Below the pieces are notes generated by a model. That model worked only from the letters and a program-made list of their open reading frames with translations, ran no database searches and was not told the origin of the DNA. A program made the translations under genes and the position numbers. Positions 6,806 through 14,587 of a stretch of 33,430 nucleotides of DNA are shown here, piece after piece; the stretch's first letter is position 1; every line of letters starts with the position of its first letter. The DNA comes from Acidithiobacillus sp. (lineage in GTDB: Bacteria > Pseudomonadota > Gammaproteobacteria > Acidithiobacillales > Acidithiobacillaceae): contig NZ_JAGDWX010000028.1 in the NCBI RefSeq assembly GCF_023256195.1, positions 1-33,430 on the forward strand. Direction: 5' to 3'.

Positions 6806-7300
6806 ATGAACTTTAGAATATTCGCACTGTATGTTTTGCTCTCTTTGAGTTTCACGACCGGGATCAGTCAGGCGACCACCCTGTCGGACGCGCAGGCTTT
6901 AGCCGGACTGCATTCGGCGAAAGCCGTGTTTCTCGTCAACGTAAAGAACCCCGATGCTGTCGATCATCTGATCAACGTGATCGGCCTCACTCGTCATCAG
7001 CTCCTCCAGCAGAAAGTCACTCCGCACTTTATCGTTGTCTTCGTTGGCCCAGACGTCGCCTTCCTGACCAAGAACCGAAGGGGGATTCCGTATACCGATG
7101 AACGCGCCGTTGCCGGCATTCAGCGTGAGATTGCCAAACTGGCAAAGGACGGTGTCCAGTTCCAGGCTTGTGGCGTCGCTTTGCACGGTATGGACGTGCA
7201 TCCATCCATGCTTATATCGGCAGTTCGACCGGTGGAAAGCGGATTTATATCGGTCATCGCCTATCAGGAAAAAGGATATGCCCTCGTCCCGGTGTACTGA
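6806..7300 (+). CDS. Secreted DsrE/DsrF-like sulfur-carrier-type protein
   Basis: 164-residue protein with a signal peptide (residues 1-23, LYVLLSLSFTTG core, cleavage near SQA) followed by a DsrE-like fold: KAVFLVNVKNPD opens the first strand, FIVVFVGPDVAFL the second, and VQFQACGVAL carries Cys122 at the place of the conserved DsrE active-site cysteine. Cytoplasmic DsrE proteins pass sulfane sulfur as cysteine persulfide; an exported version would act in the periplasm, which is unusual. ATG 6806 has GGGGA upstream. A sigma-54 promoter match lies just before. The neighbours (porin, second secreted DsrE-like protein, propeller enzyme) point to periplasmic sulfur-compound metabolism, an inference from context. 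Confidence 0.82.
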   Translation: MNFRIFALYVLLSLSFTTGISQATTLSDAQALAGLHSAKAVFLVNVKNPDAVDHLINVIGLTRHQLLQQKVTPHFIVVFVGPDVAFLTKNRRGIPYTDERAVAGIQREIAKLAKDGVQFQACGVALHGMDVHPSMLISAVRPVESGFISVIAYQEKGYALVPVY

Positions 7301-7328
7301 CGCTGCCAAAGCAGGCCAGCCTTTGCAG

Positions 7329-7360
7329 CCGGGCGCTAGGTTGGCGACCTGTCTGCCCGG
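7329..7360. terminator. Nested hairpin between convergent genes
   Basis: CCGGGC (7329-7334) pairs with GCCCGG (7355-7360), enclosing AGGT/ACCT (7338-7341/7347-7350). It sits in the 85-bp gap between the convergent stops at 7300 and 7386, where a bidirectional terminator is expected. No T-run follows. Confidence 0.5.
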
Positions 7361-7385
7361 TCTGCCGGGGTCTTCCCGACTTCGG

Positions 7386-7865
7386 TCAACTTGCTCCGGG
7401 TATACTTTTCAGAGCGGAGATGACTGCCGCGTCGATATGTTCTGCGGTGGGTGTGGCTGGAGCATTATGGGTATAGGCGGTCCGTTCAGGGTAGACGATG
7501 GTCGTCGTCCCGTTTCTACCGAATACGGTAAGACCCAATGGGCAAACGGCCGCCGATTGCCACTCGCTATTCAATAACTGACTGAAGAACATGGGGTTGC
7601 AGAAGACAAAAGCTCGTACATCGGTAAACTTACCCTGGTTGAGATTGGGAATATGCAGCTCGCCTTCCTTCGCCTCGAGTCGTTTCAATACGTCCAGATC
7701 CATTACCACCTTGAAGTGATGGGTAGCGAGTGCGTGTTTCAGCTCAGGCAGAACGTGGCTGATGGGTGCTTTGATCGTTTCTACGTACAGGTTGCCAGCA
7801 ACAGCAGCGGGGACTGTGGCTATGGCGGCGATGATACCTGCAAGAATCTTTACAAGACCTTTCAT
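7386..7865 (-). CDS. Secreted DUF302-family protein
   Basis: 159-residue exported protein. Residues 1-23 form a signal peptide (ILAGIIAAIATVPAAVAG). The mature part has the DUF302 pattern: an N-terminal helix with a conserved LATHHFKVVMDLDVL segment, then AFVFCNPMFFSQLL and AVCPLGLTVF followed by a strand resembling TTIVYP. Two cysteines (Cys89, Cys108) occur. The start at 7865 has GGAGGA about 6 nt upstream. DUF302 proteins are small alpha/beta proteins of uncertain function, often found beside redox or sulfur genes and sometimes exported. The gene is convergent with the first DsrE-like gene and divergent from the porin gene, sharing a 185-bp regulatory region with the latter. Confidence 0.82.
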   Translation of the reverse strand: MKGLVKILAGIIAAIATVPAAVAGNLYVETIKAPISHVLPELKHALATHHFKVVMDLDVLKRLEAKEGELHIPNLNQGKFTDVRAFVFCNPMFFSQLLNSEWQSAAVCPLGLTVFGRNGTTTIVYPERTAYTHNAPATPTAEHIDAAVISALKSIPGAS

Positions 7866-8050
7866 TGTTATTCCTCCAGAAAATAAGTAACCGATAATAC
7901 AATTAGGATCTATTGTTCCACTTCGGGCATCGGCCCGGTATTCATTGTGCCATTTGGGTCCTGCCTGAAGATGAACACTCGGCTTTTTCAGATGGCACGA
8001 ATGATGCTCACACGAATGCAGATCAAACACAAGACCAAAGGGGTGATAAT
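7866..8050. promoter_or_regulatory. Divergent regulatory region, DUF302 gene / porin operon
   Basis: The region holds a strong sigma-54 site for the porin side (annotated separately), an inverted repeat GTGCCAT/ATGGCAC (7947-7953/7992-7998), and a short dyad CGGGC-ATCG-GCCCG (7924-7937) that could bind an enhancer-binding activator. On the minus strand, TGGCAC (7952-7947) is a perfect -24 half, but the -12 half reads AC instead of GC. A sigma-70-like TATTAT lies on the minus strand near 7900. Confidence 0.45.
7993..8008 (+). promoter_or_regulatory. Sigma-54 (-24/-12) promoter of porin operon
   Basis: TGGCACGAATGATGCT matches TGGCACG-N4-TTGCW at 11 of 12 defined positions. GG (7994-7995) and GC (8006-8007) are separated by exactly 10 bp. 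The porin start lies 44 bp past the GC, almost the same distance as at the 6747 site. Sigma-54 control of thiosulfate/tetrathionate genes is known in Acidithiobacillus caldus, which makes this plausible. Confidence 0.7.
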
Positions 8051-9409
8051 ATGAAGGCCTCCGTTTCTGCAAAACGGTGTATTATGATTATGGCTGTGGG
8101 TGTGGCTGGTATGCACCTAACTCCGGTGACCGCTGCCAACTGGTTCAAGCTACAGGACACCAACGAAAAAAAAGTCCCTTTGATATCTGGTTTTATCGAG
8201 CCCGACGTGTTTGCGATGGCGGGCACGCCAGTAGAAATATACAATCCGGTCCTGAAAAGATACATCTCGGCTGTACCACATGTGAATCTGGTGGGTCCCA
8301 ACTTCTCACAAAGCACGACCGGTATCATCCAGCGCGCACGGCTGATGATTCGGGGGTGGATCAATCCACAGATCTCCTATTTTTTTGCCGGTGAATTTGG
8401 AAACAATGCCGCCACCAATGTGCGTGGACGCTATCTTCCGCAGTTGCAGGATGCGCGATTCACCTTCAGTGGTTACATACCTGGCGCTCGGATCGAGCTC
8501 GGAATCATCCGTGCTCCCAGCGCCGAAGACGCGATGAACGGCTACATGAGCTATAATTACGTTGTTTTTCCGACGGTTATCAATCAGCTCATGTTGCAGC
8601 CATTCTATGCAGCGCGGCCGTCGACCCTCTATGTCACCGGCCCAAGTGGTTCGGTGCTCATTCCCTCCACCGAGGCGTTGGGGGTGAACGCCTTTCGCTA
8701 TCCGGGCATTCAACTCTTCGACTGGAAGAACTGGGGACACTGGCAGATTGCGTACGCCGCCATGGTCGGCATGTATGGCAGTGTTGCGGCCGGTAACCTT
8801 TCCAACAGTCCTTTGTACGCGGCCAGATTGCAGGGCTCATACATCTTCGGCGGACACGGTCCATTTCGAAGTGATGTCACCGCGTGGATCTGGTATCAAA
8901 ATGCGCAGCCAGACTATCTGGGGCATGCCTATACCATGCAACGGGAGGGCGTGGGGTTCCAGTATCTGCAGGGGTACATGCATCCCTGGGGCCGACGCCT
9001 GAAATTTGAGTATATGCGTGGGAATGGCTGGATTTCGGCGCCGGCGGCGTTCAGCCAGGCTCCGGGACTACAGCCCGCCCTTTATAACAATCAGCTATAT
9101 ACAAATATCAATAACTCGGCGTATGGGTACTACGTCGAGGGTGGATTGTTCCTGACAAAGCGGATTGAGGCCGATGTTCGCTACGATTACTATAATCGTC
9201 TTCCCAATTTGCAAGCCGTCGGCCAAGAGCGGATATTCAAGACCTTGGCGCTTGCTCTGCAGTATCATTTCACGCCCGTCACCAAATTGATGGCGGGATA
9301 TTATTTCCGCACAGTACAGGCTCCGGGATTGGCACCAAACACCCCGGGTGCAGCGGTGAGTGCTGCTACCGATAATGAGTTTGCCATGCAGGCGATGATC
9401 AGTTTTTAA
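8051..9409 (+). CDS. Outer-membrane porin (phosphate-selective-porin-like)
   Basis: 452-residue outer-membrane protein. Residues 1-29 look like a signal peptide (CIMIMAVGVAGMHL core, cleavage near VTA-AN). The body has a porin O/P-like arrangement: RARLMIRGWINPQISYFFAGEFG near residue 96, then DARFTFSGYIPGARIELGIIRAPSAEDA, a motif style common in the OprO/OprP family. Many amphipathic strands follow, and the C-terminus is AMQAMISF with a terminal Phe for barrel insertion. ATG 8051 was chosen over an upstream in-frame ATG because of AAAGGGGTGAT just before it and the signal peptide it gives. It is first in a probable three-gene operon and may admit sulfur oxyanions or release products; the substrate is not visible from the sequence. 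Confidence 0.82.
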   Translation: MKASVSAKRCIMIMAVGVAGMHLTPVTAANWFKLQDTNEKKVPLISGFIEPDVFAMAGTPVEIYNPVLKRYISAVPHVNLVGPNFSQSTTGIIQRARLMIRGWINPQISYFFAGEFGNNAATNVRGRYLPQLQDARFTFSGYIPGARIELGIIRAPSAEDAMNGYMSYNYVVFPTVINQLMLQPFYAARPSTLYVTGPSGSVLIPSTEALGVNAFRYPGIQLFDWKNWGHWQIAYAAMVGMYGSVAAGNLSNSPLYAARLQGSYIFGGHGPFRSDVTAWIWYQNAQPDYLGHAYTMQREGVGFQYLQGYMHPWGRRLKFEYMRGNGWISAPAAFSQAPGLQPALYNNQLYTNINNSAYGYYVEGGLFLTKRIEADVRYDYYNRLPNLQAVGQERIFKTLALALQYHFTPVTKLMAGYYFRTVQAPGLAPNTPGAAVSAATDNEFAMQAMISF

Positions 9410-9427
9410 CCAAAGGAGGTCAACCAG

Positions 9428-9928
9428 ATGAAACAACTGTGGGAACAAGCTCTGAGAAGTCTGCTGCTGGGCACGATGCTTATGGTCTTTGGAACGGGGG
9501 CGGTGCTCGCTGATGTATCGATGCTGCAGGATTTTCATTTCGACCATCCGACGTTCCAGCATGATCACCCCTTCGCCAGTCGCAAGCTCGTGGTTCAGGT
9601 TAGCCAAGATAACCCGGCGCGCTGGGATCTGGTGCTGAATACGACGCAGAATATATTGAATTATTTTGGTCAGGAAAAGGTGCAGGTCGTCATAGTGGCT
9701 TTCGGTCCGGGTCTCAAATTTCTTCTAGCCAACAGCCCTGTGAAACAACGGATTGCGGCTTTGAACGCGGAAGGCGTCGAGTTCGACGCGTGTCACAACA
9801 CAATGCTGCAGTTCCAGAAGAAGCTTGGGCACATGCCGGAGCTGGTTCCGTCCGCGGTCGTTGTTCCGGCTGGGATCGTTCGAATCATGCAATTGGAGAG
9901 CCATGGTTTCGATTATGTAAAGCCCTGA
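9428..9928 (+). CDS. Second secreted DsrE-like protein
   Basis: 166-residue exported DsrE-like protein, 18 bp after the porin stop codon with a near-perfect ribosome binding site (AAAGGAGGT). Residues 1-28 are a signal peptide (SLLLGTMLMVFGTGAVLA). The mature N-terminus is His/Asp-rich (DFHFDHPTFQHDHPF), then the fold begins: LVVQVSQDNPARWDLVLN, VQVVIVAFGPGLKFLL, and VEFDACHNTM with Cys122 at the DsrE active-site position, exactly as in the paralogue at 6806. The order DsrE-porin-DsrE-propeller suggests a periplasmic sulfur carrier partnering the downstream enzyme. The His-rich segment might bind a metal; that is a guess. Confidence 0.82.
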   Translation: MKQLWEQALRSLLLGTMLMVFGTGAVLADVSMLQDFHFDHPTFQHDHPFASRKLVVQVSQDNPARWDLVLNTTQNILNYFGQEKVQVVIVAFGPGLKFLLANSPVKQRIAALNAEGVEFDACHNTMLQFQKKLGHMPELVPSAVVVPAGIVRIMQLESHGFDYVKP

Positions 9929-10037
9929 TCCAAAGCTCTGACCAGATCCACTGGTGGTGTGGGAGCATCGAAAAATAATCCTGTCCCTTCCCCATCACCG
10001 CTACGGCGAGTTTTCACAATACCGAGAGGCTGATTGT

Positions 10038-11483
10038 ATGAAAAATACCGATTCCAGGCTTGCCAGATACATTGATAGGTACGATGCTGGTCGGTTTGCA
10101 TGGGCTGAGAATAGGATTTCGGTGCACAGAAGGTGCGCCTGTGTCTTACTCGGGGCGTCGATCCTCGCGCTCTGGGGTGCAGCGGCGAGGGCGGAAAGTA
10201 CCGGGACACCGCAGCAGTGGACCACCTACGCGCTGCAGTCGTCTCACAATGCCTACTACCCATCGAACTTTCCGGCAGAATCGTGGAGCTTCTCAGTGCC
10301 AGGTGCAAAGGGGATCGATCGGAAAGTGGTGCGTAGCACCACTACCATTCGGGATCTGGTAGGCTTTCCTATTGGTGTGTCTGTGGTCGACGGTGTCGTA
10401 TATGCTCCAAACGATGACGGCCATCTGTACGCTCTCAGGGCGACCAACGGTGCACTTTTGTGGTCAAGCAATGCCTATAACCAGCTTATGACGACTCCTA
10501 TTGTGGTGGCCGTTGGCAACCAGAAAATGGTCTATGTGGGTGCGGGAAACTCGGTTTTTTCTTACAGTCAGGCGAAGAGATTTGGTGTGGCTGGAGCGCG
10601 TGTCATTCGCGGTACGGACGTTTCGGCAATCGAGGCATTCGATGCCAAAAACGGCGAGCTCCGGTGGGTGTATCATACCAAGGGTGAGGATATGCCTACG
10701 CCGGTCTACATCGACGGGAAAATAATCTTTGGAAATGGCGATGGACATATCTATGCGCTGTCCGCTGACAGCGGAACACTGTTATGGAAAAGCGACATTA
10801 GATCGTTCGTGAGTATGTCCTCGGCAACGCCGGCGGATGATGGTAAGGTGGTGGTCATGGGTGGTACGCACCCCAGTGCGATCTATGGGGTCAGCAGCAC
10901 GACCGGAAAAATATTGTGGAAAGTACACCCGCGTGACATATTTTCGAGCAGCGGCGGTGACGGTACCTGGGCGGCGCAGGGGCGAGTCGTGGTTGGCCAA
11001 ATTGAGGTTCATCATCACCGTCAGGCAGCGGGTACGTCCGCGTCGGAAGAGCTTGCCATCGATGCCGAGAATGGGCATGTGATCTGGTCGAAAGAGCTCG
11101 GTTCGGGAAAGACGCCGCCGCGCAACAAGGATGCGGTACCAACCATTGCGGACGGAGTCATATATACGGGCAGTCCGGTAACCCACGAAGAATATGCCAT
11201 CGATGTAGGGTCCGGGGACATTCTCTGGCGCACACATCTGGCGGCGGGAATGAAATCGGCGCCGGTGGTGGTAGGCGGTCACGTCATCCAAGCCCTGGGG
11301 AACGGCGATATCTATGCCCTGGATAGGAAGACGGGCGCCACCGAACACGTCTATCACAATCGTTGCGGAGGCTTCGGTCCACAGAATGGCGTGGTCATCG
11401 GAAACACCTACTTCATCGGTTCCAACGCCGGTTGTATGGAGGCGATACCCGTGCCCGATATCTTGGGTGCGGCGGCAGGGTAG
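10038..11483 (+). CDS. PQQ-type beta-propeller, tetrathionate-hydrolase-like
   Basis: 481-residue exported propeller. A long N-region (about 33 residues) precedes the hydrophobic core VLLGASILALWGAAARA, cleaved near residue 52. At least five propeller blades of the PQQ type are visible, with signatures such as GHLYALRATNGALLW, SAIEAFDAKNGELRW, GHIYALSADSGTLLW, EYAIDVGSGDILW and GDIYALDRKTGAT. Size, export and style match tetrathionate hydrolase of Acidithiobacillus, which belongs to this fold without using PQQ; other members are alcohol dehydrogenases or BamB-like proteins. I see no cytochrome c motif, so an alcohol quinohaemoprotein is unlikely. The start is set by GAGAGG about 8 nt before ATG 10038. 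Placement after a secreted DsrE-like gene and a porin gene favours a role in sulfur metabolism. The exact substrate is not proven. Confidence 0.7.
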   Translation: MKNTDSRLARYIDRYDAGRFAWAENRISVHRRCACVLLGASILALWGAAARAESTGTPQQWTTYALQSSHNAYYPSNFPAESWSFSVPGAKGIDRKVVRSTTTIRDLVGFPIGVSVVDGVVYAPNDDGHLYALRATNGALLWSSNAYNQLMTTPIVVAVGNQKMVYVGAGNSVFSYSQAKRFGVAGARVIRGTDVSAIEAFDAKNGELRWVYHTKGEDMPTPVYIDGKIIFGNGDGHIYALSADSGTLLWKSDIRSFVSMSSATPADDGKVVVMGGTHPSAIYGVSSTTGKILWKVHPRDIFSSSGGDGTWAAQGRVVVGQIEVHHHRQAAGTSASEELAIDAENGHVIWSKELGSGKTPPRNKDAVPTIADGVIYTGSPVTHEEYAIDVGSGDILWRTHLAAGMKSAPVVVGGHVIQALGNGDIYALDRKTGATEHVYHNRCGGFGPQNGVVIGNTYFIGSNAGCMEAIPVPDILGAAAG

Positions 11484-11490
11484 ACGCTGC

Positions 11491-11523
11491 GGGAGTCCCC
11501 TGGGCGCCGGACCTGGGACTCCG
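11491..11523. terminator. Hairpin between propeller gene and sohB
   Basis: GGAGTCCC (11492-11499) and GGGACTCC (11515-11522) form a perfect 8-bp pair around a 15-nt loop in the gap between the convergent stops at 11483 and 11550. It is a likely bidirectional terminator, though without a T-run. Confidence 0.55.
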
Positions 11524-11549
11524 GGGCGGTGCGTGAGAGGTTGTGCGAT

Positions 11550-12545
11550 TCAGGACGGAAGGTGGTTGCCTGTCCCTATCAGGCCGTCCCACGCCTGCTG
11601 TGCGCGTAAGCCCAGACGCTGGGTCCAGGAACCCGGGCCCTGGGCATGTACGGCCAATACGCGTCCGCGGCGCGCAGCCTCTTGGATCACGGCGTCGCTG
11701 GTGGCCAGCCGGTCGACGAGGCCGAGCTCCTTGGCGCGGATGCCGAGCCAGGCTTCGCCCGTCGCCACTCGTTCAAGGTCGAGCTGCGGTCGATATTCGG
11801 CTACGAAGTGTCGGAACAGACTGTGGATGTCCTCCAACTCCTCCCGCAATTTCTGCCGACCGGCATCGGTATTTTCACCGAACAGGGTCACGGTGCGCTT
11901 GTATTTGCCAGCGGTGAACTGCTCGAAGTCGATGTGGCGTTCGCGTAACCAGCGATGGAAGTTGGGGATCTGCGCGACCACTCCGATGGAGCCCACCAGA
12001 GCGAAGGGGCTGGCGACGATCTCGTGGGCGGTGACCGCCATGAGATAGCCGCCGCTGGCAGCGACCTGATCCACCAGCACGATGAGCTGCAGTTGCGCCT
12101 CGCGCAGGCGCAGGAGCTGAGCAGCGGCGAGGCCGTAAGCGTTGACCATGCCGCCCCCGCTGTCCAGGCGCACCAGGACACGATCGCCCGGTCGAGCGGC
12201 ATCGAGGATGGCGCTGACCTCATCTCGCAGGTTGGTGACAGCGGAGGCGCGTAGGTCGCCCTTAAAATCCAAGACAAAAGTGCAGTCACCCATATCCGCC
12301 GCTTCTTCTTTTTCGCGGCGTTTGCGCGCCTTGGCGGCGGCCTTGGCCGAAGCCTTGTCCAGTCGATGCTGCTCGACAAGGACGCCATTGCGGCGATACT
12401 GGGCGCGCAGGTCCGTCACCTGAATCCTCGGCCCGCGTTGCCGGGCTCCTTTACGACTCAGATAGATCACTCCGCCCGCAAGTATCAGTAGAGCAAGCAC
12501 GACGGTGGCCGTTTTTGCCAGAAAGAGCAGGTAGTGGGTCAACAT
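11550..12545 (-). CDS. sohB: SohB-like inner-membrane serine protease (peptidase S49)
   Basis: 331-residue protease of the SppA/SohB family. A membrane anchor lies at residues 8-30, a Lys/Arg-rich charged linker around 62-80, and the protease domain at 85-290. The catalytic Ser164 lies in DQVAASGGYLMA and the general base Lys216 in GKYKRT, with the family's VRLDSGGGMVNAYG segment before and GSIGVV after. Length and single S49 domain fit SohB rather than the two-domain SppA. The protease probably degrades signal-peptide remnants or membrane proteins from the periplasmic side. The ATG has GAGGA 6 nt upstream. It is divergent from the moaD-led operon. Confidence 0.92.
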   Translation of the reverse strand: MLTHYLLFLAKTATVVLALLILAGGVIYLSRKGARQRGPRIQVTDLRAQYRRNGVLVEQHRLDKASAKAAAKARKRREKEEAADMGDCTFVLDFKGDLRASAVTNLRDEVSAILDAARPGDRVLVRLDSGGGMVNAYGLAAAQLLRLREAQLQLIVLVDQVAASGGYLMAVTAHEIVASPFALVGSIGVVAQIPNFHRWLRERHIDFEQFTAGKYKRTVTLFGENTDAGRQKLREELEDIHSLFRHFVAEYRPQLDLERVATGEAWLGIRAKELGLVDRLATSDAVIQEAARRGRVLAVHAQGPGSWTQRLGLRAQQAWDGLIGTGNHLPS

Positions 12546-12671
12546 GGAGTCCTCGCGAATTCAGGGATGCTTGGTGTGCGGCCGAATGCCGGATATCGCC
12601 GGAGCGCTTGCTTGAAAGCTGGCAGGGTAGGGTCTACCATCGAAACCATAGCAAGGAGGTTGCGAGAGTCC

Positions 12672-12911
12672 ATGCTGCACGTCAAGTTCTTTGCCAGCAT
12701 CCGCGAGCGGGTGGGTCGCTCCCAGATGGAGCTGCCGTGGGCGGAGGGCATGTCGGTGGCCGCCGCCCTGCAGGCGGTGGAAGCGTCCTCGGGAGTGGCA
12801 CTGCGTGGGCAGCACTTGCTGGCGGCCCGCAATCACGAGCACGTGACCTTTGACGAGCCTCTGGCCGATGGCGATGAGCTGGCCTTCTTTCCGCCCGTGA
12901 CGGGTGGTTGA
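12672..12911 (+). CDS. moaD: Molybdopterin synthase small subunit MoaD
   Basis: 79-residue ubiquitin-like sulfur carrier of molybdenum cofactor synthesis. It starts LHVKFFASIRERVG and ends PPVTGG; the C-terminal Gly-Gly is what MoeB adenylates and turns into a thiocarboxylate. Family length is about 80 residues. AAGGAGG lies 12 nt before the ATG, slightly far; a TTG four codons upstream would sit directly on it, so ATG is preferred. It is the first gene of a long operon; the stop is immediately followed by the start of moaE. Confidence 0.92.
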   Translation: MLHVKFFASIRERVGRSQMELPWAEGMSVAAALQAVEASSGVALRGQHLLAARNHEHVTFDEPLADGDELAFFPPVTGG

Positions 12912-13382
12912 ATGCAGGTTCGGGTACAAGAGGAAGACTTCGATCCCGCCGAAGTGTTGGCGGAGAAGCTCCCCAGCGCCTGTGGTGCCGTGGTCAGTTT
13001 CGTGGGTACCGTGCGGGATTATAGCGATGCAAGCGATATCCTGGCGCTGGAAATCGAGCATTATCCAGGCATGACGGAGCGCGAGCTGCGGCGCGTGCAG
13101 GAAGAGGCGGCGCGTCGCTTCGATATTCTCGACAGCCTGATCGTCCATCGCTATGGCAATCTGGGTCCCAGTGAGCGCATCGTCCTGGTGGCCGTCTGGT
13201 CGAGTCATCGCGCTGCGGCCTTCGACGCCTGCCGCTTCCTCATCGACGTTCTCAAGACCTCGGCGCCCTTCTGGAAGAAGGAAATCACCCCCGCCGGTGC
13301 GCGTTGGGTGACGGACTGCCCCGGCTGCCGGGCCGGAACCCGTCACGGCCACGTTCATCCCGATGTGTTACAGGAGTCTTGA
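12912..13382 (+). CDS. moaE: Molybdopterin synthase large subunit MoaE
   Basis: 156-residue catalytic subunit that converts cyclic pyranopterin monophosphate to molybdopterin using sulfur from MoaD thiocarboxylate. Active-site residues are present: His99-Arg100 (SSHRAAAF), Lys115 (LKTSAP) and Lys122 (FWKKE). FVGTVRDYS near residue 30 is a family signature. Here the C-terminus extends with DCPGCRAGTRHGHVHP, a small Cys/His-rich tail of unknown meaning that might bind metal. The start codon abuts the moaD stop codon, so the two are translationally coupled and give both subunits of one enzyme. Confidence 0.93.
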   Translation: MQVRVQEEDFDPAEVLAEKLPSACGAVVSFVGTVRDYSDASDILALEIEHYPGMTERELRRVQEEAARRFDILDSLIVHRYGNLGPSERIVLVAVWSSHRAAAFDACRFLIDVLKTSAPFWKKEITPAGARWVTDCPGCRAGTRHGHVHPDVLQES

Positions 13383-13385
13383 AAG

Positions 13386-13871
13386 GTGCCCAGTTTCGAT
13401 GTCGTCTCGGAAATCGACCTCCAGGAAGTGGACAATGCCGTGAATACCACACGCAAGGAAATCGGCACACGCTACGATTTCAAGGGCAGCAAGGCCAGTA
13501 TCGAGCGCAAGGACCACGAACTCCTGCTGCTGGCGGAAGACGAGTACAAACTCGGGCAGATGCTGGACCTGCTGGCGGCCCGTCTGGTCAAACGGGGCGT
13601 GGATCTGAAGGCGCTGGACTATGGACCAGTGGAGACGGTGGGTGGTGGTCTGGAGCGACAGGTGATCCGTCTCAAGGCGGGCATTGCGGCCGAGGTGGGC
13701 AAACGCATGATCAAGCATCTCAAGGATGGCAAGTTCAAAGCCCAAGCCAGTATCCAGGGCGAACAGCTACGCGTCAGCGGCAAGAGTCGGGACGAGCTGC
13801 AGGCAGCCATCGCCGCCCTGCGCAGCGAGGATTTCGGTCAACCGCTGCAATTCACCAACTTTCGCGACTGA
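13386..13871 (+). CDS. yajQ: YajQ-family nucleotide-binding protein
   Basis: 161-residue protein of the YajQ/DUF520 family, with the full family length. It begins [19 protein letters not shown] and contains the [13 protein letters not shown] motif and, near the C-terminus, [17 protein letters not shown], all strongly conserved. Members fold as two ferredoxin-like domains; some bind cyclic di-GMP and affect virulence gene expression, others were reported to bind RNA. The GTG start has AGGAG about 8 nt upstream and lies 3 bp after moaE. Placement between moaE and the glycine-cleavage genes gives no functional hint. Confidence 0.93.
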   Translation: MPSFDVVSEIDLQEVDNAVNTTRKEIGTRYDFKGSKASIERKDHELLLLAEDEYKLGQMLDLLAARLVKRGVDLKALDYGPVETVGGGLERQVIRLKAGIAAEVGKRMIKHLKDGKFKAQASIQGEQLRVSGKSRDELQAAIAALRSEDFGQPLQFTNFRD

Positions 13872-13873
13872 GC

Positions 13874-14587
13874 GTGGACGGTAGCAGCCAGAGTATTCGC
13901 CGTTTCCTGCGCGCGCACTATCAAGGCGCTGTCGCCACTCTGTCCGCCAGCGATGGATTGCCCTACGCGTCGGTGGTGCACTATGCCTGCGATCAGCAGG
14001 GACGCCCTTGGTTTCTCTTCTCGGATCTGGCGGTGCATAGCCACGATCTGGCGCGGGATGCGCGCGCCTCGCTACTGGTGTGGGAGGCGGGGCCAGATCT
14101 CATGGCCCTGCCGCGCGCGACCTTCCTTGGGCGGGTCTGCCGTGCCGATCCCGATCCGGCTCTGGAAGGGCGGCTGATGACCCTGCTGCCGGGTGCCGAA
14201 TCTTATCTCGATATGCCCGACTTTCACTTTTATCGTCTGGAGTGTGCGCGGGTACGCTGGATCGGTGGTTTCGGAGCCATGGGCTGGCTCCACAGTGAAG
14301 TCGATTTCCTCCTGCCGGTCCCACGCGAGCTGGAGTTGCAGGAGGCCGCAGCCGTTACCCACATGAATGCCGACCACGCCGACGCCCTGGCGGATTACTG
14401 GCGCATGGCCTCAGGATCTGAGCCCGCGGCACCGGTACGGCTCCTGGCTCTGGATCCGGAGGGTATGGATCTGGCCTGCGGGGTCGATCGTCTGCGCCTG
14501 GATTTTCCGGCCCCCGTTACCACGCCCCTGCAGTGGCGTGAGCAGCTGGTGGCCATGGCTCGGCGAGCGCGCAGTCCCAGCGTATGA
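13874..14587 (+). CDS. HugZ-like FMN-binding/heme-utilisation family protein
   Basis: 237-residue cytoplasmic protein. Residues 1-150 form a split-barrel of the pyridoxamine 5'-phosphate oxidase type (GAVATLSASDGLPYASVV opens it; SDLAVHSHDLARDARASLLV is a family segment). The C-terminal part carries the DUF2470 signature AAAVTHMNADHADALADYW. This order is that of HugZ-type heme-degrading proteins and of related proteins in tetrapyrrole metabolism. The actual ligand (heme or flavin) cannot be read from sequence. The GTG start is 3 bp after yajQ; the stop overlaps gcvT by 4 bp (ATGA). Confidence 0.85.
   Translation: MDGSSQSIRRFLRAHYQGAVATLSASDGLPYASVVHYACDQQGRPWFLFSDLAVHSHDLARDARASLLVWEAGPDLMALPRATFLGRVCRADPDPALEGRLMTLLPGAESYLDMPDFHFYRLECARVRWIGGFGAMGWLHSEVDFLLPVPRELELQEAAAVTHMNADHADALADYWRMASGSEPAAPVRLLALDPEGMDLACGVDRLRLDFPAPVTTPLQWREQLVAMARRARSPSV

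Noticed and set aside
7936-7953. Minus-strand sigma-54 promoter for the DUF302 gene
   Set aside because: The -24 half is perfect, but the -12 half has AC instead of the near-invariant GC.
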